In this document: positions 56,574-64,000 of the stretch, piece by piece | Numbering within the stretch: the first letter of the stretch is position 1 | Layout: each line of letters opens with the position of its first letter | Source of the DNA: Thiorhodovibrio litoralis | GTDB lineage: Bacteria; Pseudomonadota; Gammaproteobacteria; Chromatiales; Chromatiaceae | Length of the DNA stretch: 64,000 nt | Reading direction: 5' to 3' | Assembly (NCBI RefSeq): GCF_033954455.1 | Contig: NZ_CP121473.1 | Span: forward strand, 3,954,501-4,018,500 | Notes under the pieces: model-generated | Seen by the model: only the letters and a program-made list of their open reading frames with translations | Told to the model about the DNA's origin: nothing | Database searches by the model: none | Program-made: the position numbers and the translations under genes

Positions 56574-56721
56574 GTTCGGTCTCCTCGTGGCTCGGGGTTA
56601 ATGTCGAGGCTTAGACTTGGATGGCCTACATAGTTTCTTTCATATCGAGCCTTTCATGTCCGAACCTTTCATGTCCCCAGAACTCCCGAACTCCCTCCGT
56701 TGATTCGATAATTTCACCACA

Positions 56722-57012
56722 TCAGAAGCCCGCCTCTCTCTGATGCCGCACAGCCAGGATTATGATGATGTCGCTGGCGACGCGATAGCGGACCACATAA
56801 CCGCTATCACCGAAGTCGATGATCCAATCCCGGAACTCAGCGTCCATGTCCTCAACCGGGCGACCCAGCCCCGGCTGTTGTTCAATTATCTTGACCCCTT
56901 GTCTAATCGCTTTCACCGCCCGCTTGGCAACGGCGAGGCTCTTTGGTGCAAGAAATCGATGAAGGCGCTGCACATCACGCAGCGCGGTAGGTGACCATAT
57001 CAGCCGTGGCAT
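56722..57012 (-). CDS. ParE/RelE-family toxin
   Basis: 96 residues. MPRLIWSPTALRDVQRLHRF, VKAIRQGVKIIEQQPGLGRP and DFGDSGYVVRYRV, then IIIILAVRHQREAGF, the ParE-type fold. Overlaps the antitoxin gene by 13 bp. Confidence 0.9.
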   Translation of the reverse strand: MPRLIWSPTALRDVQRLHRFLAPKSLAVAKRAVKAIRQGVKIIEQQPGLGRPVEDMDAEFRDWIIDFGDSGYVVRYRVASDIIIILAVRHQREAGF

Positions 57013-57290
57013 TCAGGTGGCTCGACATCGTCGCCCTGTTCGAGTGTGGTCAGCCAGCCATCGGCTTCTTCGGCTGTCACATGCAATCCGGTCGAGCGAA
57101 ACGCTTCCCACGCCTGCAAGCTGTCCTGGCGGAATGACTCCCGTCTTTCTTCCCGATCGACATATTGCGTAATTGCCTCACGCATCAGCCAGTGAGAAGT
57201 GCGCTGACGCGCTTCGGCTAGACGTTTCAGTCGAGCTTTGATGTCTTCGTCAATCTTGATCGCCACAGGACGAACGGTCGTAACAGTCAT
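57000..57290 (-). CDS. CopG/RHH-type antitoxin
   Basis: 96 residues from MTVTTVRPVAIKIDEDIKAR. Ribbon-helix-helix (LKRLAEARQRTSHWLMREAI), followed by TQYVDREERRE and an acidic toxin-binding tail. The ATG at 57290 is preferred over an upstream start because family similarity begins there. First gene of the pair. Confidence 0.9.
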   Translation of the reverse strand: MTVTTVRPVAIKIDEDIKARLKRLAEARQRTSHWLMREAITQYVDREERRESFRQDSLQAWEAFRSTGLHVTAEEADGWLTTLEQGDDVEPPECHG

Positions 57291-57369
57291 GACAGCCCCC
57301 AAGCAGGTATCTCTAGGTATCACCTTAGCGTATTACCTTAGCAAACTTTGGGGCCACAAGCTTGATGGC

Positions 57370-57740
57370 CCCTATGATGACCTGTCACGCGGCGCTTTAA
57401 CATCCGCCAAGGTCAGACTGGAAGCGGCAGCAATCTGCTAATCGGTCAAAAGGTTGATGGCCATCAGGTTGCGGGCGACTTCTTCGCGGGCCTCCTGCGG
57501 TCCCTGCTGCAATCCCTCCCGCTTTGCTTCATTGATGAAGGAGACTTCGTCGTGAAGCGCACGCTCGCGCACGAAAGGGAGGCGGCGGCCATGGTGAGTT
57601 CCAGCGTTTGACAAAGGTGACCCAGGCACGCAGCGATCCCGGTGGGAGTCCGAGGCGATCAGCCTTGGTGAGTTCGATCAGGTTCATTTGCAGGATTTTC
57701 CCCGACGAGACGCTCGTTCCGGTTGATCCAGTCATCAAAC
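57370..57740 (-). pseudogene. Decayed PD-(D/E)XK 'transposase' tail
   Basis: Scraps in several frames match the genes at 45537 and 62886: NLIELTKADRLGLPPGSLRA, AWVTFVKRW, RERALHDEVSFINEAKREGL, and EEVARNLMAINLLTD. Nuclease core missing. Confidence 0.65.
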
Positions 57741-57870
57741 ATCGCCGAAAAGCTCTGCTACAGTGGCCGCGCCAGCCCGGGTCCGTCGCAGAGTTCGCTC
57801 TGGCGCATGCGCTCGCGTTGGGTTTCGCCGATGCTGCGGCATTGGTCCTGATCTCGGACGTGATGACTTT
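57720..57870 (-). pseudogene. SPINDLY/O-GlcNAc-transferase-like tail relic
   Basis: Frame reads IGETQRERMRQSELCDGPGL, ARPL, stop, then QSFSAMFDDW, matching the ends of the genes at 58379 and 61033 (TQRDQMRHSELCDGANLA). Confidence 0.65.
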
Positions 57871-57995
57871 ATCGAGATAGTGAGGCTGTTCCGCTGGGTT
57901 GTGAACCGGCGACTTTTTTTCAGCTTTTCCACCCTTTTGGCTTACCGCGCGCCATTAGGCTTTCTCTCTCCCGATCATTGTTGCCATCATCCAAC

Positions 57996-58266
57996 TCAAG
58001 GGAAAAACGATTTTAAGACCAATGCCACGACGCCACCAAGTAAAATACCCAACATCCATTTCATGAGCGTCATTTCGCCTGCGAATCGCTTATCGACCCT
58101 GACTAGCTGTGCCTCTAAGCGTTCGATGTCCCGGTTCGTCGCGATCTCCGCCTCGCCCGATGCGTCACAGTAGGCAGCAGCAATGCCTTTTTGCTTGCTC
58201 ATCATTCAACCCATGGTCTTTAAGCGTTTCAACGAATCTGAGCGTATCAAAAGATATTGCAGTCAT
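57996..58266 (-). pseudogene. DUF1640-like coiled-coil membrane protein with one frameshift
   Basis: From the ATG at 58266: MTAISFDTLRFVETLKDHGL, NDEQAK. An extra A in a run of five (T run at 58188-58192 on the plus strand) shifts the frame, which then reads GIAAAYCDASGEAEIATNRD, IERLEAQLVRVDKRFAGEMT and the membrane helix MLGILLGGVVALVLKSFFP. Removing one base gives about 89 residues of DUF1640 type. A shorter protein could start inside. Confidence 0.7.
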
Positions 58267-58378
58267 GATTGATTCCTGTCAGATAAAGAATATCCGCGAC
58301 TGAGTGGATTATGGCATGTATCTGCGGCTGACAGGCTCAGATTAGCACACGCCCCCATGATAATGATCCGCACGCGTC

Positions 58379-60390
58379 TCAGGCACTTTGCCAGCGCCGG
58401 AACATCTGCTCGAAGCTCTGCTCCAGCGCGCGGGCGAGGCCTTTGCCGTCGCACAGCTCGCTGGCTTGCATCTGTTCGCGCTGAGTTGCGCGGATGTGGC
58501 GGCGTTGCTTGGTATCCCGTGCCAGCGCGGTGACGATGGCCACAAATTCATCGGCATCGCGCGCTATCCACTTGCTACGCCCGAGGCCGGTGAGGATGGA
58601 GGCCGCCTGGCGTCCGGCGAGTTGATCGCCAAGCAGAGTGACCAGTGGGGTGCCCATCCAGAGGGCGTCGCAGGCGGTGGTGGCGCTGTTGAAGGGAATG
58701 GTATCCAATGCTATGTCGATGTGATTGTAAAGCGCCATGTGCTCGCTCCAGGAGGGGGTGCGGGAAAAGAAGCCGATTCGCTCGCGGCTGATGCCGTGGC
58801 TATGCATAGCCTCGAGGATGCGCGCCTGCACCAGGGGATCATCGGCTTTTTTGTCCTTGAGGAGGAGCATAGCCTCCGGCAGCGCGTGCATAGCCTGTGC
58901 CCAGAGCGCCAGGCTTTGGGCGCGCACCTTGGCGAGATTGTTGAAGCTGCCGAGCCACAGGCGCCCGTCCGGGTCGGGCTGCCAGCGTGGCTCGGGGCAT
59001 TGGTTCATTGGGTCGTAGGCGTAGCGGGTGCGCGGCAGGCGCCAGACTTGTTCGACAAAATGGCCGTCGTGCTCGGGTGGGATCAGCACGTTATCGCCGA
59101 TGAAGTAATCCATGGCGCTGAGCCCGGTACTGGCGAAGTAGCCAACGTAATGGGCCTGAACCGGGGCGACGCGGCGCGCGAGGATGCCGAGGCGGTTGTC
59201 TTCGGTGTGGCCACTGGTTTCGATCAGGATGTCGAGTTGATCGGCGCGCAAGCGCTCGGCGGCTTGGTCGTCGCTCAGGCCCACCAGCGAGGTCCAGGCC
59301 TGGGCGCGCTGCTCGAAGGCTTGCGCGTGCGGGTCGCTGCGCCGCTTGACCGAATACAGAGTAATTCGACGTGCCTGGGGTCGATCTCCCACAGCCAGGA
59401 GTTGAGGAAGCAGGCCACCACATGGGCGCCGAATTCGGCTGACAGGATGCCGACGCGCAGTGGCCGGCCAGCCGCCGGGGCGCGGTGGAAGACATGCGCG
59501 CTGGCATGGCGTTGTCCGTCATCATCGAGCGCGGCGCGATTCCACCGGCGCGCTTCGCGGCACATGGCCTCGCCACTGCAACGCCCGGCGTAGGCGAGCA
59601 GGTAGAGCAGGTTGCCGTAGGCCAGCGCGTGGCTGGGGTCGAGCGCCAGGGCGTGGCGCGAGGCGATTTCCGCTTCCTCGGTGCGGTCGAGGTCGGCCAG
59701 CACCAGCGCGAGCTTGGTGTGAGCCATGACATCCCCGGGCTTGAGCGCGATGGCGCGGCGCAGGATGGGCTCGGCGTCCTTCGGGCGGCCCTGGTCCATC
59801 AGCAGGGCGCCGAGGTTGGAATAGGCCTCGCCATTGTCCGGCGCGCGGGCAATAACCTGCCGATAGAGCGCCTCGGCTTCCGGGTAGCGTCCGGCGTCCT
59901 TAAACACATTACCGAGATTATTGACCGGCTCTGTCAGGTCCGGGGCCAGTGTGATGGCCCGCTGGCAGACGGTCTCAGCCTCGGCGAAGCGGTAAAGCTC
60001 GCGCAGCACGCTGCCGAGATTGACGTAGGCGGCGATGAAATCAGGATTACACTGGAGCGCTCGACGCAGGACGACTTCGGCCTCGTTGAATCGGCCAAGT
60101 TTCTTGAGCATGACACCAAGGTTGGAATGGGCCGAGGCACTGTCTGAATTGAGACGCGCGGACTGCTCGGCTGCAGTTGCCGCTGACTCATAGTCGCCGG
60201 CACGGTAATGACTCTCCGCCAGCATGGTCCAGCCGAAGGGTTGCTCGGGGTGTTGCGCGGTGAATGCGCTGGCGATGGCGATGGCGATGGCCTGCTCTGG
60301 CGTTGCCCGGTCACAACGGGCGGCAAGGGCTTCGGTGCTTCGCGGTCCCACAGTTGTGCTTCCTGCAGACGTTAGCGCCAGCGTAGCCAT
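58379..60390 (-). pseudogene. SPINDLY-type TPR / O-GlcNAc-transferase-like protein with one frameshift
   Basis: Starts MATLALTSAGSTTVG. About eight TPR units (SASAHSNLGVMLKKLGRFNE, EPVNNLGNVFKDAGRYPEAE, GEAYSNLGALLMDQGRPKDA), then the glycosyltransferase-41 part PLRVGILSAEFGAHVVACFL. Near 59357 a base is missing (CTCTGTATTCGG where CTCTGTTATTCGG restores the frame), and the sequence continues as YSVKRRSDPHAQAFEQ to FNSATTACDALWMGTPLVTL and the end. Without the break it would be about 670 residues. Paralog of 61033-62859. Confidence 0.85.
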
Positions 60391-60782
60391 TCAGCCACCG
60401 TGATAATCGGGATGCCTCTGAACACTTTTAGCGTCAGCAAATCATCGTCGCCTGATACCAATGCATCGGCACGACCGGCCAAGGCACAAGCAAGAACGGC
60501 GTCATCATCGGGGTCTCGACACACAGGTTTGTTGAGCGGCCCGGGATGGACATATTCGGTTAGCGCACTATAGTCCTCAACCAAGCCCAACGGGGTCAAG
60601 CCAGCGGAATTGATTCTGCTAGCGAACTTGTCGCGTGCCAGTACTTCTGCCAGTTCAGCAATCAGGCGCTCGCTTGTGACGATGGTGATGCGCTGATGCC
60701 GACAAGCTTCAATAATCTGTCGCGGCGCGCCTTTCCACAATAGGCCAGAGACGACCGTATTGGTATCAGCGACGATTCGCAT
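60372..60782 (-). CDS. PIN-domain toxin (PIN_3 / COG1569 type)
   Basis: 136 residues. MRIVADTNTVVSGLLWKGAP (Asp), RLIAELAEVLARDKF (Glu), CRDPDDDAVLACALAGRADA (Asp cluster), VSGDDDLLTL. Coupled to the upstream small gene by a 17-bp overlap. Confidence 0.87.
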   Translation of the reverse strand: MRIVADTNTVVSGLLWKGAPRQIIEACRHQRITIVTSERLIAELAEVLARDKFASRINSAGLTPLGLVEDYSALTEYVHPGPLNKPVCRDPDDDAVLACALAGRADALVSGDDDLLTLKVFRGIPIITVAEWLRWR

Positions 60783-61023
60783 TGGTCTCCAAGTGCTTTT
60801 CTGCCCGCACTGTCTGGATTTCCGACTGAATCTCTTTGGTGCTCATCGGTGGCGTATCGAGTGCATCGAGTTGCTCCATCGCCTGCGCAAGCCGCTGACC
60901 CGCCGCTTGGCGCGCTTGGTCATGGCGTTGCTTGATGAACTCAAGGAAATCATCGACCTCAACCAACTGACTTGGCGGTAGCGTTTTTAACTTCTGGTAG
61001 AGCACTTCGGCTGTCGTGTTCAT
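60766..61023 (-). CDS. DUF2281-like antitoxin
   Basis: 85 residues: MNTTAEVLYQKLKTLPPSQL, VEVDDFLEFIKQRHDQ, resembling the DUF2281 type often paired with PIN toxins. Helical and charged. Overlaps the PIN gene. Confidence 0.72.
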   Translation of the reverse strand: MNTTAEVLYQKLKTLPPSQLVEVDDFLEFIKQRHDQARQAAGQRLAQAMEQLDALDTPPMSTKEIQSEIQTVRAEKHLETNANRR

Positions 61024-61032
61024 CGTCTGTCC

Positions 61033-62859
61033 TCACTCGATCCCTTCGCGCGCGGCGCGTTCGGTCCGGTTCGCTGCCAGCGCGACCATTTGCTCGACGC
61101 TCTGTTCCAACGCGCGCGCCAGGTTTGCACCATCGCACAGCTCGCTGTGGCGCATCTGGTCGCGTTGGGTTTGGCGAATGCGCTGGCGCTGTTGGGCATC
61201 TTGAGCAAGAACGGCCAGGATGTCGACGAATTGAGTGGCATCGCGCGCGATCCACTCCGGGCGCCCGAGGCCGCTGAGCAGGGACGCGGCTTGGCGGCCG
61301 GCGAGGCGGTCGCCGGCCAGGGTGATCAGGGGCGTGCCCATCCAAAGGGCGTCGAAGCCGGTGGTGGCGCTGTTGAATGGCAGGGAGTCGAGCGCGATGT
61401 CGATGTCGTTGTAGGCGTCCATGTGGTCGGCCCAGGCGGCGGAGGCGCCGCGAAATTCGACCCGGTCGGGGTGGATGCCTTGTTCCCGCAGGGGGCCGAG
61501 AATCCGCGCTTGGACGCTGTGGTCGTGGGCGCGTTTGTCTTTTAGGATCAGGCGGGCTTGGGGAAGTGCGCGCAGCACCTGACTCCAGAGAGCCAGGCTT
61601 TCGTGGCGGACCTTGGTCAGGTTATTGAAGCTGCCGAGGCGCAGCTGCCCGTGCCGATCGGGCTGCCAGCGGGGCTCTGGGGCCTGTTGCAGGGGCTCGT
61701 AGGCATAGCGGGTGCGCGGCAGGCGCCAGACCTGCTCGGTAAAGTGGCTGTCGTGCTCGGGCGGGATGAGCACGGCGTCACTGATGAAATAATCCATCTC
61801 GGTGAGGCCGGTGGTGGCGAAGTGGCCGATGTAATGGCATTGCACCGGCGCCGCGCGCCGCGCGATGACGCCGAGGCGGTTGTTCTCGGTGTGGCCGCTG
61901 GTCTCGATCAGCACGTCGATCCCGTCAGCCCGCATGCGCTCGGCCGCCTGGGCGTCGCTCAGGTTGTCGATGGGCGACCAGACATCGGCGAGGTCGCGAA
62001 AGCGCTGGGATTCTGGCCCGGGGCGTTCATGGCTGGGGTAGCAGTAGAGGACGAAGCGCTCGCGATCGAGCGCGCGCAGCCAGCTCAAAAGAAAATGCGC
62101 GACCGGATGGCGGCCGAATTCAGCCGACAGCAGGCCCAGGCGCAGGCGTCGATCGCGCCGCGGCCGGCTGGAAAATTGCCGCTGGCGTGCCTCGGCCCGT
62201 TCATTGGGGCCCAGGACTTCGCGTTCCCACAGTTGCGCTTCCTGGCGTTGGCGCTCTGGTGTCAGGGCGGCGGTGAAAGACTGGGAGAACAAGAGATTGC
62301 TGCGCGCGCGGCCGTTGTCGGGGGCCAGGGCCACTGCTTGGCGAAAGGCGAGCATGCTTTCGTCCAATCGGTCGAGGTCGCGCAGGGCGGTGCCGAGGTT
62401 ATTCCAGGCTTCGGCCAGCGTTGGAGCGCTCTTGAGCGCCTGGCGCAGGGTGGTTTCGGCCGCAGCGGGCTGGCCCTGCATGATCTGCACGATGCCGAGC
62501 AGATTGAGGGTTTCTGGTTCCTCAGGGGCGCGTTCCAGCGCTTCGCGCAAAGCCTGCTCGGCCTCGGCCAGTCGCCCGGCGCGCTTGAGCAGGAGGCCGA
62601 GGTAGGACCAGTGCCAGGCTGATTGTGGATCGCGCGCGCAGAGTTGTTGGGCGGCCGTGGCAGCGGCGTTCCAGTCGCGCTCGCGCTCGCGCGCCTTGGC
62701 GAGAATGGTCCAGCCGGCTGGGCAGTCGGGCCATTGGGTGACATAGTGCTCGGCCGCGGCGCGGAGTTGCTGTTGATCGCCCTGATGGAAAAGTGTGCGT
62801 AGGCTAACCAGCGCTTCACTCTGGGGGGCGTCTTGCGCTGCGATCGCGCTTGGCGTCAT
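61033..62859 (-). CDS. SPINDLY-type TPR / O-GlcNAc-transferase-like glycosyltransferase
   Basis: 608 residues. The N-terminal TPR half (SAWHWSYLGLLLKRAGRLAE, PETLNLLGIVQIMQGQPAAA, AEAWNNLGTALRDLDRLDES) is followed by the GT41 catalytic half: LRLGLLSAEFGRHPVAHFLL, IDVLIETSGHTENNRLGVIA, PEHDSHFTEQVWRLPRTRYA, LRLGSFNNLTKVRHESLALW and FNSATTGFDALWMGTPLITL. Likely transfers sugar to protein or another acceptor (family knowledge; substrate unknown). AAAGGGGA precedes the ATG at 62859; 10 upstream codons are rejected. Confidence 0.9.
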   Translation of the reverse strand: MTPSAIAAQDAPQSEALVSLRTLFHQGDQQQLRAAAEHYVTQWPDCPAGWTILAKARERERDWNAAATAAQQLCARDPQSAWHWSYLGLLLKRAGRLAEAEQALREALERAPEEPETLNLLGIVQIMQGQPAAAETTLRQALKSAPTLAEAWNNLGTALRDLDRLDESMLAFRQAVALAPDNGRARSNLLFSQSFTAALTPERQRQEAQLWEREVLGPNERAEARQRQFSSRPRRDRRLRLGLLSAEFGRHPVAHFLLSWLRALDRERFVLYCYPSHERPGPESQRFRDLADVWSPIDNLSDAQAAERMRADGIDVLIETSGHTENNRLGVIARRAAPVQCHYIGHFATTGLTEMDYFISDAVLIPPEHDSHFTEQVWRLPRTRYAYEPLQQAPEPRWQPDRHGQLRLGSFNNLTKVRHESLALWSQVLRALPQARLILKDKRAHDHSVQARILGPLREQGIHPDRVEFRGASAAWADHMDAYNDIDIALDSLPFNSATTGFDALWMGTPLITLAGDRLAGRQAASLLSGLGRPEWIARDATQFVDILAVLAQDAQQRQRIRQTQRDQMRHSELCDGANLARALEQSVEQMVALAANRTERAAREGIE

Positions 62860-62885
62860 ATATGTCCCCTTTGATTTCGACGGAC

Positions 62886-63209
62886 TCAAGCTAGAGGCTT
62901 TTTGGCATCACGCAGGGCTTTGACCGCGTCCTCCGTCAAGCCGGAAGCGGCCGCAATCTGCTCGTCTGTCAAGAGGTTCATGGTCATCAGGTTGCGCGCG
63001 ACCTCTTCGCGACCGTTTTGCAATCCCTGCTCCAATCCCTGCTCCAAACCCTGCTGCAACCCTTCCCGCTTGGCTTCATTCAGGAAGGAGACTTCGTCGT
63101 GCAAGGCACGCTCGCGCACGAAGGCGAGGCGGCGGGCTTCTTCGTCGGCGCTGAGGTCGCGGATGCGGCTCATGGCTTGCTTAACGGGTTCATGGGCGAC
63201 GGTGGCCAT
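62886..63209 (-). CDS. Short C-terminal Rpn ORF with strong ribosome site (candidate RpnS-like)
   Basis: 107 residues: MATVAHEPVKQAMSRIRDLS, SADEEARRLAFVRER, LEQG-type repeats (GLQQGLEQGLEQGLQNG), ending DAVKALRDAKKPLA. AGGAGGAG lies 6 bases before the ATG. Counterpart of the internal ORF in the 45537 gene. Remains open although the large ORF is broken. Confidence 0.55.
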   Translation of the reverse strand: MATVAHEPVKQAMSRIRDLSADEEARRLAFVRERALHDEVSFLNEAKREGLQQGLEQGLEQGLQNGREEVARNLMTMNLLTDEQIAAASGLTEDAVKALRDAKKPLA

Positions 63210-63531
63210 GGTGAGCTCCTCCTGCCAGTGTTTGAAAAAGGTGATCCAGGCGCGCGAGGTAGAACTCTCCGCGCTTGTGCTAGGCGCCATGGCGGCGCAC
63301 TTGAATCTCGACATTGTAACAATGGCCGTCGGCGTCCCGAGCCAGCACATCGAGGATGATGTATTTGCCGGTGATCTCACTGGGCTCGATGGTGGGGTTG
63401 CGGATCTCGGCCGAGGTCATCTTAGGCAGGTCCGGGCGCAGGTCATTGATGAGCGCGACCAGCAGGTTGGGGGCTTCGACGAACAGACGTTTGAAGACGT
63501 AGTCGTTGGTGGGGTCGAGCAATGTTGGCAT
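62886..63531 (-). pseudogene. PD-(D/E)XK nuclease-family 'transposase' with internal deletion
   Basis: N-terminus MPTLLDPTNDYVFKRLFVEA to YIILDVLARDADGHCYNVEI (D...E-x-Q), then RRHGA and stop. The C-terminus continues in another frame (FKHWQEELTMATVAHEP to the end), so about 100 middle residues are lost. Confidence 0.8.
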
Positions 63532-63568
63532 GGCGAATTGATAGATCAAGACCAGACTCGGGGATGCC

Positions 63569-63716
63569 GCCAGCAAGCGAGCATTTGCTGGACGCTGTGC
63601 TCCAAGGCGCGGGCGAGGCTATTGGTCTCCCTGATGGAAAAGTGTGCGTAGGCTAACCCGCGCTTCAGTCTGCGGGTCGCCGTAAGGAGGGGCGTCTTGC
63701 GCCGCGGGCGCGCTCA
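63569..63716 (-). pseudogene. SPINDLY-type gene collapsed by deletion
   Basis: N-terminal MSAPAAQDAPPYGDPQTEAR, VSLRTLFHQGD is like the start of 61033-62859, joined directly to a C-terminal scrap LARALEHSVQQMLA. The roughly 580 residues in between are missing. Confidence 0.7.
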
Positions 63717-63767
63717 TGAAGTCATGTGCCTGGAAAGAATTTTGTTCGTTGTTAAATGCCGCCTCCC

Positions 63768-64000
63768 TCATGCTCGATCTTGGGGCATCTCGATCTTATC
63801 GTAGACTTCGGCCAGCAACAGATGCGCGCCGATCGCCACGAGCGGCACCTGCTGCGCGAGTTGGTCGTAGCTTCGCAGCAACCAGGCGCCGTCATCGGCG
63901 CGGGTATAGAGTTCGGCCTGGACCCGATCCTGCGCGACGAGAAGATAGGCCATCAGGCTCGGCAGGGTCCGGTATTGAGCGAATTTGTCGCCACGATCAT
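63768..64000 (-). CDS. Uma2-family endonuclease, N-terminal part outside window
   Basis: The open frame reaches the window edge: DRGDKFAQYRTLPSLMAYLL, VAQDRVQAELYTRADDG, LVAIGAHLLLAEVYDKIE. This is the C-terminal third of the Uma2/DUF820 restriction-endonuclease-like family (KFxxYRxLPSLxEYLLVxQ). The internal ATG at 63953 is not the start. Confidence 0.85.
   Translation of the reverse strand, partial: DRGDKFAQYRTLPSLMAYLLVAQDRVQAELYTRADDGAWLLRSYDQLAQQVPLVAIGAHLLLAEVYDKIEMPQDRA

Larger units (their letters stand above)
54830..56638 (-). mobile_element. IS110-family element, copy 2
   Basis: Colinear with copy 1 at offset 29805 with no indel. Flanked at left by ATCGAGCCTGGAACCTTCT and at right by TTTCT then CATATCGAGCCT, so ATCGAGCCT occurs on both sides (54817-54825 and 56644-56652). 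The transposase is the same; differences cluster in the long non-coding end. Confidence 0.85.

Overview
The window looks like a chromosomal segment of a GC-rich gammaproteobacterium, most likely a purple sulfur bacterium of the Chromatiales. This is inferred from gene order (pilB-pilC-pilD-coaE; hrcA-grpE-dnaK-dnaJ; nadK-recN) and from the mix of adjacent GH57 enzymes, SPINDLY-type TPR proteins, Uma2 and many Rpn/PD-(D/E)XK 'transposase-like' nucleases. No 16S or photosynthesis gene is present to confirm it.

Region 1 (1-23.3 kb) is ordinary, dense core genome: the 3' part of ubiD; pdxH; a DUF2934 protein; two translationally coupled GH57 glucan enzymes preceded by a 28-codon membrane peptide; coaE-pilD-pilC-pilB; a NYN nuclease with a cold-shock-like C-terminus; acs; the heat-shock operon hrcA-grpE-dnaK-dnaJ behind a perfect CIRCE operator; nadK; recN; a 27-codon Cys/Lys-rich gene; and tRNA-Arg(CCU) with encoded CCA. 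hrcA carries one apparent single-base frameshift.

Region 2 (23.3-64 kb) starts just after the tRNA and is a strongly rearranged accessory island. It holds two copies of one IS110-family element (25.0-26.8 and 54.8-56.6 kb, encoding the same 375-aa transposase), an IS1111-type element (51.96-53.32 kb) with 14-bp inverted repeats, a four-gene IS21-type element (27.2-30.6 kb), a structured remnant that may be a group II intron, and at least seven toxin-antitoxin or PIN-domain loci. The most abundant content is Rpn-like nuclease genes of several divergent subfamilies, from intact to heavily decayed. Between them lie duplicated and truncated pieces of an endonuclease/exonuclease/phosphatase (EEP) gene, an FkbM methyltransferase, a GT4 glycosyltransferase and SPINDLY-type O-GlcNAc-transferase-like genes. 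The pieces are joined as mosaics, some at short microhomologies. A short motif, roughly AATTCGAGCCTGGACCC, recurs at many module borders, and the IS110 and IS1111 elements sit at it.

The most interesting signal is inside the Rpn genes. Five divergent large ORFs contain a strong internal Shine-Dalgarno plus in-frame ATG just before the C-terminal helical or low-complexity tail. In several copies whose N-terminal nuclease part has been destroyed, this short 3' ORF is still open. One short ORF (54323-54556) stands alone beside the gene whose tail it resembles. This matches and would extend the intragenic toxin/antitoxin (RpnL/RpnS) arrangement reported for E. coli Rpn proteins. A second strong lead is a length-preserving cluster of substitutions in the long non-coding end of the two IS110 copies, where a bridge RNA could lie.
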